Shown: positions 19,620-28,190 of the stretch, in pieces
Numbering within the stretch: the first letter of the stretch is position 1
Layout: the number at the start of each line of letters is the position of its first letter
Origin: Alteromonas stellipolaris
GTDB taxonomy: Bacteria > Pseudomonadota > Gammaproteobacteria > Enterobacterales > Alteromonadaceae
NCBI RefSeq assembly: GCF_001562115.1
Contig: NZ_CP013926.1
Coordinates: 3,720,001-3,784,000, forward strand
Direction of reading: 5' to 3'
Length of the DNA stretch: 64,000 nt
The notes under the pieces: generated by a model
Told to the model about the DNA's origin: nothing
The model's input: only the letters and a program-made list of their open reading frames with translations
Databases searched by the model: none
Made by a program: the position numbers and the translations under genes

Positions 19620-19717
19620 TCTAATTTCAGTAGCCCTATTTAAGCTGTTTAGTTTAAGTCGCTATATTAAGCGTTTGGTTGAATCACGAGGCACACTAGG
19701 TTCTACCGTTCAATATT

Positions 19718-19758
19718 GGATACAAAAAAGGGAAGCTCTGCTTCCCTTTTTTGTATCC
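19718..19758 (+). terminator. Perfect 19-bp bidirectional terminator
   Basis: GGATACAAAAAAGGGAAGC and its exact complement flank a three-base loop (TCT). The stem contains an A-run on the 5' side and a T-run on the 3' side on both strands, so it can end lptFG and the convergent RDD gene. Confidence 0.9.
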
Positions 19759-19770
19759 AGTGTTTTTTGC

Positions 19771-20355
19771 TTACCAGCTTTTGTGATCGTTACTTTCTTT
19801 CGTCAATTTAAGCACTTGAGTTTGCGCCATTCTATCTTGCAAAGACTGCTTGTGCTTAAAATCAAACAGTACCAATAAAGTGCCTAAGCCCCCTAATGAT
19901 GCCACTAGGCGAATGAGTAATCGTGGCCACGTCATAGGCGCATCTACGGTGCTGAAAATACGCAGTCGCCACGCACGCATGCCCAAGGTTTGCCCACCTC
20001 GCTTCCAAAACCATAAAAAGAAACCAACTACCCACAATCCAACCCATACTTGAATAAGTAACTTATACCCCGTAGATGCCTGAATTAATTCAGCCGGTTG
20101 CTCATAGCCTTGCAAATCCAATACACCATTTGAAAGCAACACAATAAGCGTCACTATTACTACCATGGCTGCACACATCCCCACCGCTACGGCAACCAAT
20201 GTATCGTAAATCATGGCAGCTAAACGGCGAATAAATCCTGCACGTTCAGAGGCAGAGGTTAACTCGGCAGCTTCATTTTTGATGAGTTTTTCACGCTTAT
20301 TCGCTTTTTTCGCGTTGCGTGCAGCTCGTGACGCTTTGTTGTTACTTTTGTTCAA
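19771..20355 (-). CDS. RDD family membrane protein
   Basis: A protein of about 194 residues with a Lys/Arg-rich cytosolic N-terminus and an RDD domain: RRLAAMIYDTLVAVAV (helix 1), a second helix with LWVVGFFLWFWKRGGQTLGMRAWRLRI, and a third at RLLIRLVASLGGLGTLLVLF. RDD proteins are small membrane proteins, some implicated in cation transport. The function here is not known. The start is uncertain: a TTG at 20355 has GGAAG just upstream, while the frame is open to another TTG at 20406 with no visible ribosome-binding site. The gene is convergent with lptG. Confidence 0.8.
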   Translation of the reverse strand: MNKSNNKASRAARNAKKANKREKLIKNEAAELTSASERAGFIRRLAAMIYDTLVAVAVGMCAAMVVIVTLIVLLSNGVLDLQGYEQPAELIQASTGYKLLIQVWVGLWVVGFFLWFWKRGGQTLGMRAWRLRIFSTVDAPMTWPRLLIRLVASLGGLGTLLVLFDFKHKQSLQDRMAQTQVLKLTKESNDHKSW

Positions 20356-20677
20356 AATACTTCCGATACAGTTCAATACCGCGCTAGTGTGCCACAACAC
20401 CGACAAGGCATAAATAACCGATAGTGAAACAGGGCTAGTTTTAATACTTAGTAACGTGTGTTGCTAAACCCTAATCGATTAGAAACAGCTGTAGGGTGAA
20501 GCGGACAAATAATATTTGTACTTTTTGCATCTAATCACAGGTGGTAAACGTTTAATAACATGTAAACACAAATAATCGATCGAAAAATTCTTGTGTCTAT
20601 ACCCTGATCAGAGTTCCGATGCTTAAGGCCATTTAATTTCTAAATGCCATGTATGGCTCGGTAAAGAAGGATACTTT

Positions 20678-21211
20678 ATGGAACATGAAACCTTGTTTCC
20701 CCTACTGTGTGAAACAGCGAATGGCAATAAAGCCGCGTTTGCTGAGCTATATAAATTAACCAGCCCTCAACTATATGCTGTTGTGTTAAAGCTTTTAAAG
20801 CGGCCGGAACTAGCCGATGAAGCCACCCAAGATGCTTTTATCAAGATATGGCATAACGCAGGCAGTTACCAACGAGGTAAAGGTACTGTGCTGACTTGGA
20901 TGGTAAGTATTGCGCGCTACCGCGCATTAGATTTAATGCGTTATCACAATGTGCGAAACGAAGTTGAATTGGATAGCGAAGCGCCTCAATTAGATGAGTC
21001 TTCTGACACCGTTCGGATGAATACCGAGCAAGATAAATTAGCGGAATGCTTGGATGAATTGGACCACCCCCAACGCCAAGCAATACAGCTAGCTTATGTA
21101 AACGGACTTTCCCATCAAGAAGTTGTGAACCATTTGTCGTCGCCTCTGGGCACTATTAAAAGCTGGATTAGACGTGGACTTCAAAGCTTACAAAGGTGTT
21201 TGTCATTATGA
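20678..21211 (+). CDS. ECF-type RNA polymerase sigma factor
   Basis: A 177-residue group IV sigma factor. Region 2 is seen in ELADEATQDAFIKIWHNAGSY and the following TWMVSIARYRALDLMRYH. Region 4 helix-turn-helix is in AYVNGLSHQEVVNHL followed by GTIKSWIRRGLQSL. There is no sigma region 1 or 3. An AAGGAT ribosome-binding site precedes the ATG. The stop overlaps the anti-sigma start in ATGA, the usual coupling of an ECF sigma with its regulator. Likely targets are the exported-protein genes just downstream and probably its own promoter. The 271 bases upstream contain no gene. Confidence 0.94.
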   Translation: MEHETLFPLLCETANGNKAAFAELYKLTSPQLYAVVLKLLKRPELADEATQDAFIKIWHNAGSYQRGKGTVLTWMVSIARYRALDLMRYHNVRNEVELDSEAPQLDESSDTVRMNTEQDKLAECLDELDHPQRQAIQLAYVNGLSHQEVVNHLSSPLGTIKSWIRRGLQSLQRCLSL

Positions 21212-21909
21212 ATTATTTGAAAGAAGAACGGTTAAACGCACTCGCGGCCGAATATGTGGTGGGTACCTTGCGTGGCAAAGCACGTCTGCGCTATCAAAAG
21301 TTATTGATGCAGTACCAAATTGTAGGTGAAACCACAGCGAAGTGGGAAGAGTACTTAGTGGGCTTCTCAGACGGCATTACTCCTGTAGAGCCTCCCCATG
21401 CTGTGTGGGAACAAATTCAGCGCCGTCTTGATCACGGCAATTCAACCAAACCAGCATCTAACGTACTTGAATTTGAACAAGCAAAGCAGGCTAGATGGCG
21501 TTATCTCTCTTTACTGTCTACCGCGGCTGCCATGATATTTGCGGTACTTCTCGTAGTAATGATGCCTGTTCCAGAGGAAGAAGTTTCACATGTTGCTGTT
21601 GTAAATAATGCAGATAACGCACCTTTGTGGGTGATAGAAATCTCCGAATCTACCATGGATGTTAAAGTAACCAACGCTTTAGCCCCCATTACCGATAAAG
21701 ATTACGAATTATGGATGGTACCTGAAAATGGTGAAGCGCCTATTTCTTTGGGCCTACTACCCGAGTCGGGCTTCGAGCACTTTGCTACCAATGCCATATT
21801 GCTAAATGGAAGCATTGCTGCCCTTGCCGTAAGTTTAGAAGCTCCTGGAGGCTCTAAAACTGGCGCACCTACTGAAGTACTATATATAGCGCCGTTGGTT
21901 TCCGTTTAA
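21208..21909 (+). CDS. Anti-sigma factor, RskA-like, single-pass membrane protein
   Basis: A 233-residue partner of the preceding sigma factor. The cytosolic N-terminal part (ALAAEYVVGTLRGKARLRYQ, a zinc-finger-like anti-sigma domain without an obvious Cys/His set) is followed by one transmembrane helix (about 97-116: YLSLLSTAAAMIFAVLLVVM). The periplasmic RskA-type domain includes DYELWMVPENGEAPISLGLL. The ATG at 21208 is used because it overlaps the sigma stop by four bases (ATGA). The frame extends 12 bases further upstream. Release of sigma probably needs proteolysis of this protein. Confidence 0.9.
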   Translation: MNYLKEERLNALAAEYVVGTLRGKARLRYQKLLMQYQIVGETTAKWEEYLVGFSDGITPVEPPHAVWEQIQRRLDHGNSTKPASNVLEFEQAKQARWRYLSLLSTAAAMIFAVLLVVMMPVPEEEVSHVAVVNNADNAPLWVIEISESTMDVKVTNALAPITDKDYELWMVPENGEAPISLGLLPESGFEHFATNAILLNGSIAALAVSLEAPGGSKTGAPTEVLYIAPLVSV

Positions 21910-21937
21910 TAGCGAAGACGTTCTAAAAAACACTTAC

Positions 21938-21966
21938 AAAAGCCGACGTTCAAGTCGGCTTTTTTA
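21938..21966 (+). terminator. Terminator after the sigma/anti-sigma pair
   Basis: AAAAGCCGAC-GTTCAA-GTCGGCTTTTTT is a stem of at least 7 bp with a T-run. It separates the regulator pair from the DUF4331 gene, which therefore needs its own promoter. Confidence 0.85.
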
Positions 21967-22065
21967 TGATTGATAAAAAGGTTTTAAATAAAAGTAAATT
22001 ATATTGCATCCAACTTCCCATCCGAATCGTTTGGCTTTATGAACTCACTCACTAAGAGACATAAT

Positions 22066-23646
22066 ATGATTTCGATTAAACGTTCAGTAGTTGCTGTATC
22101 TTGCGCACTTATTGCCGCAAGCGCAGTTGCTTCAAGTCACCGAGAAGCACCAAACATTACTCGTCACCCTGCTTTAGACAGTACCGATTTTTACGCATTT
22201 AACAGCTACGAAGAAGGACGTGAGGGCTACGTTACTTTCATCGCAAATTACATTCCACTGCAAGATGCCTACGGCGGTCCTAACTATTTCGCCATGGATC
22301 CCAGCGCGCAATATACTATTCATATCGACAGCGATGGCGATGCAGTTGAAGACATTAGTTTCGTTTTTGAGTTTCAATCTATGCTTGCCGCTGAAAATGA
22401 AGGCATTGCATTGCCTATTGGCGCAGCTGGCGAAGAAAAAATGGTCAAAGTGCCATTAAAGAACATCGGCCCTGTTAGCGCAGACGATCAAAGTGCCGCT
22501 AACTTCTCAGAAATGTATAGCTTAACTATGGTATCGGGCGACATGCAAAGCGGTGAGCGTACTACGCTAACGCCAAGTGCAGGTGATATGTTTACCAAAC
22601 CGCTTGATTACATTGGTAATAAAACCTTCACCAGCGAAGCAGAATACGCCCGCTATGCCGAAAGTTTTATTTATTCATTCTCGATACCTGGCTGTGATGA
22701 CATGGCAAAGGTATTTGTAGGCCAACGTAAAGACCCGTTTGTGGTAAACCTAGGTAAAACCTTCGACTTGGTGAATTATGTACCCGTTGAAGGCGACAGT
22801 GCCCCTGGCGCTGGTGATGGCGGCGGCTTCCCAGGGGGCATTACGCAAAGTGATGACAATGATGACTTGGCAGATAAAAATGTGACTTCGATTTCTGTAG
22901 AAGTGCCATCAACGTGTGTTACGGGCGACGGTAACGGCGTAGTAGGAAGCTGGACAACAGCAAGCCTTCCGCAAGCCCGTATTTTGAACCCAGATGCAAC
23001 CTTTGCATCGCCAGAAGTTAATGGCGGCGCGATGACCCAAGTATCTCGCTTAGGCAGCCCTTTAGTTAACGAGCTTGTTATCGGGATTGGTGATAAAGAT
23101 ACCTTCTCTAGTGCCCACCCAAGTGATGACGGCCAGTTCGCTGATTATGTTACTCACCCTGCACTACCAGAATTACTAAACATCTTGTTTAAGGATGCAG
23201 TAAACACAACGTTAGGTACATCAATTGAAACCCTTGCACCTACTAACTTCCCTAGAAACGATTTAGTTGCTGCGTTCTTAACCGGTTTCCCTGGCGTTAA
23301 CCAGCAAGCCACGGTAACGGCGTCTGAAATGCTTCGCTTAAATACAGGCATTCCAGCAACACCTGCAGCTGATCAATCTGCATTCGGTGTAGCAGGCGAC
23401 GATTTAGCTGGTTTTCCGAATGGAAGAAGACCAGGCGATGATGTAGTAGATATTGCCCTTCGCGTTGTAATGGGTCGCTTGTGTTATCCCATTCCAGTGA
23501 ACGGTGAAGAAACTAACCTTGGCTTATGCGCAGAAGAAGATGCGAGCGTAGGTAATGTTCCATTCACTGATGGTGCGCCAGTTGATGCCAGTATGACCGA
23601 TGCGTCATTCCCTTACCTTAAAACACCTATTGCAGGTTCTGAATAA
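22066..23646 (+). CDS. Exported DUF4331 family protein
   Basis: A 526-residue protein with a signal peptide ending near SAVASSHREAP. The mature start SSHREAPNITRHPALDSTDFYAF is the hallmark of DUF4331, and the rest is Asp-rich with conserved short motifs (FVGQRKDPF, PLVNELVIGIGDKDTF). No enzymatic function is established for this family. The ATG at 22066 gives a clean signal peptide; an in-frame ATG at 22039 adds nine residues. The cadherin-like lipoprotein gene follows 12 bases downstream. Its position behind the ECF pair suggests it belongs to that regulon. Confidence 0.9.
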   Translation: MISIKRSVVAVSCALIAASAVASSHREAPNITRHPALDSTDFYAFNSYEEGREGYVTFIANYIPLQDAYGGPNYFAMDPSAQYTIHIDSDGDAVEDISFVFEFQSMLAAENEGIALPIGAAGEEKMVKVPLKNIGPVSADDQSAANFSEMYSLTMVSGDMQSGERTTLTPSAGDMFTKPLDYIGNKTFTSEAEYARYAESFIYSFSIPGCDDMAKVFVGQRKDPFVVNLGKTFDLVNYVPVEGDSAPGAGDGGGFPGGITQSDDNDDLADKNVTSISVEVPSTCVTGDGNGVVGSWTTASLPQARILNPDATFASPEVNGGAMTQVSRLGSPLVNELVIGIGDKDTFSSAHPSDDGQFADYVTHPALPELLNILFKDAVNTTLGTSIETLAPTNFPRNDLVAAFLTGFPGVNQQATVTASEMLRLNTGIPATPAADQSAFGVAGDDLAGFPNGRRPGDDVVDIALRVVMGRLCYPIPVNGEETNLGLCAEEDASVGNVPFTDGAPVDASMTDASFPYLKTPIAGSE

Positions 23647-23658
23647 GGAGTGATGATT

Positions 23659-24159
23659 ATGAACAACGCTCTTTTAAGAGGCATAGTGTTAGTGGGCGCA
23701 GTAAGCGCGCTCACTGGATGCTTTGATAATGACGATGATAAGCCAGAAGTAAACGTGGCACCAGTAGCTGAAGATGCCATGTTCACTACCCAGGCAGATA
23801 TTGCGTTTACCGAAATGCTCAGTGCAAGTGATGCTAATGGCGACCCGTTAACCTATACGCTGGCCACAGACAGCGAAAACGGAACCACAACGGTAACAGC
23901 AGACGGTGATTTTACCTATACGCCTAATGCGCAGTTTACCGGAACTGATTCTTTTGTTTTCAGTGTATCTGACGGCGTAGCTGATGCTGACACAGGTGAA
24001 GTCACTATTACTATAGATGCGCAACAAGTCTCGTTTTCAAGCTATACACGAGAAGCATTTAATCAAGAAGAGACTGATGAGCCCCTTCCTATTAATGGAA
24101 GAGCATTCACTCAGGATGCTGAAGAAAGCAGTTTTGATGACTTACTACCTCAGCAGTAA
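23659..24159 (+). CDS. Lipoprotein with a cadherin-like (tandem-95 type) Ig domain
   Basis: A 166-residue protein. The N-terminus MNNALLRGIVLVGAVSALTGC carries a lipobox (LTGC), predicting a lipid-anchored mature N-terminus followed by an acidic linker. Residues about 30-120 form one domain of the Ig-like tandem-95/VCBS class with PLTYTLATDSENGTTTV and FTGTDSFVFSVSDGVADADTG. The last 35 residues are acidic and unstructured. The ATG at 23659 is chosen because AAGGAG lies eight bases upstream. It lies between the DUF4331 and helical-repeat genes and probably shares their transcript. Confidence 0.82.
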   Translation: MNNALLRGIVLVGAVSALTGCFDNDDDKPEVNVAPVAEDAMFTTQADIAFTEMLSASDANGDPLTYTLATDSENGTTTVTADGDFTYTPNAQFTGTDSFVFSVSDGVADADTGEVTITIDAQQVSFSSYTREAFNQEETDEPLPINGRAFTQDAEESSFDDLLPQQ

Positions 24160-24234
24160 ATAGCCGTAGCGCTAGGGAAGGCGCTTTTTCTTACGTTTGC
24201 TTATTAGCGAAAAATAACCACAGTAGGTTAAGTT

Positions 24235-25374
24235 ATGAAGAAATTAGTCAGTCGTTTTTTGGCATTAAGCACGTTAACTCTGCTAAACATTTCAGCATTT
24301 TCCGCAAGCAGCACTGAATATTCAAGCGATACGGTAATTGCGACTTGGAGTGCAAAATCCGAAACAGAGATGACCTTATCCCAAGCTAAAAAATTGCTTA
24401 ATGAAAGCCGCTATCCCGATGCTACGGGCAATGAAAGACAACAAGTTACCCACTTTATTCATTATCAAAAGCAAAAAAAAGATACCCTATCGGCAACAGC
24501 GCTAACAGAATTAATGGTGCTAGAAGCCAAAGTGCTACAAGGCACTCACCAATTTAGCCAAGCTGCGGCTATTTTAAATACTATAGATACAACCAATAAT
24601 GCAGCGGCTTTATTGCTACTCGCTGACATTAATATTCAACAAGGCAACCCTGCAGCAGCCAAAACACATTGCCAGCAACTAGTAGGCAAAACTAGCTACT
24701 TATTAGCCTTTACGTGTATGTTGAACGCCGAATTCACACTCAATACCAGTACTGCCACTTATGAGAAATTACTAAGCCTTGAAGGATTTGCTGACAAAGC
24801 GCATGCAGAGGAAGTAAGCGATAGCGAAAGGTTGTGGTACTACGAAACCTTGGCAGCCATGGCTTATAGCCTAGACAAGCCAGAGGCGACTATTTCACAT
24901 CTAGACAAGCTAAGCGCTCAAAAGCTACCAGTAAGTGCATTATTGTTGTGGTCTGATGCGCAGCTAAAACTCGCACAACCTCAACGTATCATCGATAGAT
25001 TCAAGGCAATGCAATCAGCTTCAAACTCTACCTCTAAACGTACTTTTAGCCTTACTTCTAACGATAGCGGTAATAATGCTGGCAATAGCATTGATGATGG
25101 CTTACTGCTTCGCTGGGCAAAAGCAGAAAGACAAATAAGTCTTCATGGTACTGAAATTCAAAAGCAATTAGCTGATAGAATGGCCTTACGTACTTGGCGA
25201 GAAGATGTGTCTCATGCAGCGCAAGTGGCTAGTTACTTTTTGGATATTGACTATAAACCTGCTATAGCCCTGAAGTTCGCTAGGCTAAATTGGCAAGCGG
25301 CACAAACACGAAGTGACGCTAGGCTACTTGCACGAGCCGAAAGCGCTGTTGCCACATCATCTACATTGAATTAA
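24235..25374 (+). CDS. Exported helical-repeat (TPR-like) protein of unknown function
   Basis: A 379-residue protein with a signal peptide (about 1-24, MKKLVSRFLALSTLTLLN start). The body is almost entirely Ala/Leu-rich helices with a tetratricopeptide feel, for example TNNAAALLLLADINIQQGNPAAAKTHC written across two helices. I see no catalytic motif. It is 75 bases after the cadherin-like lipoprotein gene and nine bases before the HupE/UreJ gene, and so is probably co-transcribed. The role is likely as a scaffold or accessory to that membrane protein (inference). Confidence 0.8.
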   Translation: MKKLVSRFLALSTLTLLNISAFSASSTEYSSDTVIATWSAKSETEMTLSQAKKLLNESRYPDATGNERQQVTHFIHYQKQKKDTLSATALTELMVLEAKVLQGTHQFSQAAAILNTIDTTNNAAALLLLADINIQQGNPAAAKTHCQQLVGKTSYLLAFTCMLNAEFTLNTSTATYEKLLSLEGFADKAHAEEVSDSERLWYYETLAAMAYSLDKPEATISHLDKLSAQKLPVSALLLWSDAQLKLAQPQRIIDRFKAMQSASNSTSKRTFSLTSNDSGNNAGNSIDDGLLLRWAKAERQISLHGTEIQKQLADRMALRTWREDVSHAAQVASYFLDIDYKPAIALKFARLNWQAAQTRSDARLLARAESAVATSSTLN

Positions 25375-25383
25375 AGAATATAT

Positions 25384-26526
25384 ATGAAAGCACTTGTAGT
25401 TACCCTTTTTTTGTCACTTTTAGTTATGAACGCAAGCGTAGTAAACGCCCACGAACTTAGTAGCGGATATTTAACGTTAAGCGCGGGTGAAGAAAATACC
25501 TATAGCGGCGAATTGTTATTAAAGCCCGATGATATTGGGCAAGTAGCAGGGCTAGATACTAACGGCAATGGCGCACTAACCTGGGGTGAAATTCACCAAA
25601 ACCAGCCCCTATTACAAAGCTATATCGCTAAAGTGCTAAGTATTAAAGTAGATGACACACCCTGCAAAATTAGCCTTAGCATGCCAAATATTAGAAGTGT
25701 TTCCGGCGATTCCTACTTAGTTTCACCTATTCAAGTTATGTGTGAATCAGCCGGCACGTTGGGCATTCACTACGACGGCATTTTTGAACATAGCCCCACC
25801 CATAAGCTTCTTGTGAACGTAAACCTTGCTGGCCAATCAGGAGTTAGTTCACAAAGCAGCACAGAGAAGACATCAGTTACCAGCGTACTTGATTTTGATA
25901 ATCGCAGCGTGACATATGATGCTGTCACTACGTCGCTAACCGCACTGTTCATTTCGCTAGTGTACGAAGGCGTGTGGCACATCTTTATTGGGATCGACCA
26001 CATCCTATTCTTAGTGGCTACCTTGCTGACAGTTAACTTAGCAAGAGAGAAAAAACAGTGGCAAAAAGAGCCTTCAGCCTCACGAGTAGTAAAGCACACT
26101 GTAATATTAGTCAGTGCGTTCACTCTGGCGCACTCTATTACCTTAACCGCTACCGCGCTTAATTTTATTGCGTTAGATAGCCGTTTAGTTGAACTAGGTA
26201 TCGCTATTTCAGTATTGCTGACGGCCCTTAATAACATTTACCCGCTCATTGTGCGATTAGGCATTATTACGTTTGCTTTTGGCTTATTGCATGGAATGGG
26301 GTTCGCCAGCGTATTTGCCGATTTAAATGCGCAGTCAAATAACCTTGTGCTAAGTGTGGCTGCATTTAACATTGGTGTTGAAGTAGGTCAGTTAGCTATT
26401 GTAGCAGTGTTATTGCCTTTGTTGTTGTGGCTTAGACATTATACGTTTTATGCCAAAACCTTAATGCCACTGCTATCATCAGTCATTGCCATCATTGCGA
26501 TTAACTGGACTATTCAGCGCTGGTAA
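25384..26526 (+). CDS. HupE/UreJ family membrane protein with N-terminal periplasmic domain
   Basis: A 380-residue protein. A signal peptide precedes the mature start HELSSGYLTL. A periplasmic beta domain contains an EF-hand-like loop (DTNGNGALTWGE). From about residue 178 there are six or so transmembrane helices with the HupE/UreJ signature YEGVWHIFIGIDHILFLVATL and the second motif GLLHGMGFASVF. Family members are linked to nickel or cobalt uptake for hydrogenase and urease, but this long form is found in many bacteria without those enzymes. A substrate cannot be named. It is the last gene of the ECF-linked cluster, followed by a terminator. Confidence 0.87.
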   Translation: MKALVVTLFLSLLVMNASVVNAHELSSGYLTLSAGEENTYSGELLLKPDDIGQVAGLDTNGNGALTWGEIHQNQPLLQSYIAKVLSIKVDDTPCKISLSMPNIRSVSGDSYLVSPIQVMCESAGTLGIHYDGIFEHSPTHKLLVNVNLAGQSGVSSQSSTEKTSVTSVLDFDNRSVTYDAVTTSLTALFISLVYEGVWHIFIGIDHILFLVATLLTVNLAREKKQWQKEPSASRVVKHTVILVSAFTLAHSITLTATALNFIALDSRLVELGIAISVLLTALNNIYPLIVRLGIITFAFGLLHGMGFASVFADLNAQSNNLVLSVAAFNIGVEVGQLAIVAVLLPLLLWLRHYTFYAKTLMPLLSSVIAIIAINWTIQRW

Positions 26527-26556
26527 GAGTCTTAAAAGTAGGCCTTTTTTATCATG

Positions 26557-26588
26557 CCGCTTAGCACTTGTGTTAGGCGGTTCTTTTT
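26557..26588 (+). terminator. Terminator after the HupE/UreJ gene
   Basis: CCGCTTAGC pairs with GTTAGGCGG (two G-U pairs in RNA) around ACTTGT, followed by TTCTTTTTG. It closes the ECF-linked cluster. Confidence 0.7.
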
Positions 26589-26730
26589 GAATGCCATATC
26601 AACGCACATCAAATGTCACAAATGTAACCTTGATTGCACCTAACGCTTCTCGCGCATAACCTTTGCCTCTTCGCGCTGGCCACCGATGAGGTTTCTAGCA
26701 CAGGGATAAATATTTACAAACGAGCAGGCA

Positions 26731-28104
26731 ATGAGTAGTCGCGAGCAAAACCGGGTTCTGGCAGGCCCCCCCATCATCACATTTTTCTATTACGTTATTC
26801 CTTCAATGATAGGCTTACTATCACTCACCACAGCAAGCCTTGTAGATGGTATTTTTGTAGGGAATATCGTTGGCTCAGATGCTCTAGCCGCCGTTAGTCT
26901 GCTGCTGCCGTATTTAACCTTCCTTATAGCTATATCACTCATGCTCGCCATTGGCGGTGCGGTAACTGCTGGTAAGTATTTAGGAGAAGGTAACACCACA
27001 GCCGCCTCTGACATTATGAGTAAGACACTGATAACCGCAGTGCTAGTTAATCTTTTTTTCGCACTGCTAAGCTTGGCTCTTGAGCCTACGTTGTACGCAA
27101 TTTTAAACGTACCTGCACATATTCAACCGCTGGTAACCGAGTATTTTGCCATTATTCGTTGGGTGTTCATTCTGCAACTAAGCACCATGGTGCTTTATTA
27201 TTTTGTGCGCACCGATGGTCATCCTGTGCTGGGAACAAAAGCCTTAGTCATAGGGGCGCTTACTAATGTTGTTCTTGATTGGGTATTCATATTGCACCTT
27301 GATATGGGAATAGCGGGCGCCGCCTATGCCACTGCCATCGCGCAACTTATACAGTGCATGGTGCTTGTGACCTACTTCTTCAGCCCCAAACGTACCTTGC
27401 GTTTTTCTTTTAAACAGCAAAATTGGCGCGCCATCGTTTCCACTGCCTATAACGGCGTTTCAGAATTCGTAAATGAAGTATCAGTTGGTGCGCTTTTCTT
27501 ACTACTAAATTGGCTGCTGATTGCGCAGTTAGGTGCAAATGGTGTTGCTGCGTTTAGCGTGGTGAATTATTTTATTTTTCTTAGCGTGATGGTGTCTTAT
27601 GGGGTCGCTGATGCTCTTCATTTACTGGTTAGCCAGAATTACGGCGCCAAGAACACCCCTCGAGTTTACGCATTTTTAAAGATTTCACTTTCAAGTGTAT
27701 TACTAACCGGCTTGCTGTTGGCGGGAGCACTGATTTTTGCACAAACATCTCTCACCACCTTATTTTTAAATGAACGGGACAGCGAGGTAACTGAACTTGT
27801 TGGTGACGTTATTGGCCTAATGTGGCCGGTATTCATTGTAAATGGTATTAATATTCTTTTAGGATGCTACCTAACGGCCATTCATAAACCCGCACCATCG
27901 GCTCTGATAGCGCTATGCCGTAGCATTTTGTTCCCTGCCACTATGCTGGTATTTCTCTACCTGGTTTTTTATCACACCACACTATTGTCGCTGTCACCTT
28001 CCCCGCTATTATTTCTGATCGCACTGCCTATTGCCGAATGGCTGACCTTTGTTTTTGCACTCATATATAGCTATCGTTTTCGCCCTTCTACGCTTTTGGA
28101 ATAA
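26731..28104 (+). CDS. MATE family efflux transporter
   Basis: A 457-residue inner-membrane protein with about twelve hydrophobic helices and the MATE pattern of two related halves. The N-terminal half has PSMIGLLSLTTASLVDGIFV and SDALAAVSLLLP; the second half starts near NGVSEFVNEVSVG. MATE proteins export organic cations and toxins using Na+ or H+ gradients. It ends 22 bases before the Fur-box promoter of the siderophore operon, on the same strand. Export of the siderophore is conceivable but unproven: no Fur box is visible in front of this gene, so it does not look iron-regulated. Confidence 0.92.
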   Translation: MSSREQNRVLAGPPIITFFYYVIPSMIGLLSLTTASLVDGIFVGNIVGSDALAAVSLLLPYLTFLIAISLMLAIGGAVTAGKYLGEGNTTAASDIMSKTLITAVLVNLFFALLSLALEPTLYAILNVPAHIQPLVTEYFAIIRWVFILQLSTMVLYYFVRTDGHPVLGTKALVIGALTNVVLDWVFILHLDMGIAGAAYATAIAQLIQCMVLVTYFFSPKRTLRFSFKQQNWRAIVSTAYNGVSEFVNEVSVGALFLLLNWLLIAQLGANGVAAFSVVNYFIFLSVMVSYGVADALHLLVSQNYGAKNTPRVYAFLKISLSSVLLTGLLLAGALIFAQTSLTTLFLNERDSEVTELVGDVIGLMWPVFIVNGINILLGCYLTAIHKPAPSALIALCRSILFPATMLVFLYLVFYHTTLLSLSPSPLLFLIALPIAEWLTFVFALIYSYRFRPSTLLE

Positions 28105-28123
28105 GTAACAAATGTAAACCAAC

Positions 28124-28152
28124 TTGAGTATGATAATCATTCTCATTACGAT
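28124..28152 (+). promoter_or_regulatory. Promoter of the asb operon overlapped by a Fur box
   Basis: TTGAGT (28124-28129) and TACGAT (28147-28152) are spaced by 17 bases, a good sigma-70 promoter. GAGTATGATAATCATTCTC (28126-28144) matches the 19-base Fur consensus at 16 positions, including the central ATGATAATCATT. Fur bound with iron would cover the promoter, so the operon should be induced by iron limitation. Confidence 0.9.
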
Positions 28153-28190
28153 GACTGCGAATTTTAATGTCTGAGTAAGGGGAGAAAAGC

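Noticed and set aside
22000..22035. CCATCCGAATCG upstream of the DUF4331 gene, which recalls the CCATCC and CGAATC boxes of SigK-type promoters paired with RskA.
   Set aside because: The two boxes are fused with no 16-17 base spacer. No matching pair is visible upstream of the sigma gene itself, so I could not support an ECF promoter.
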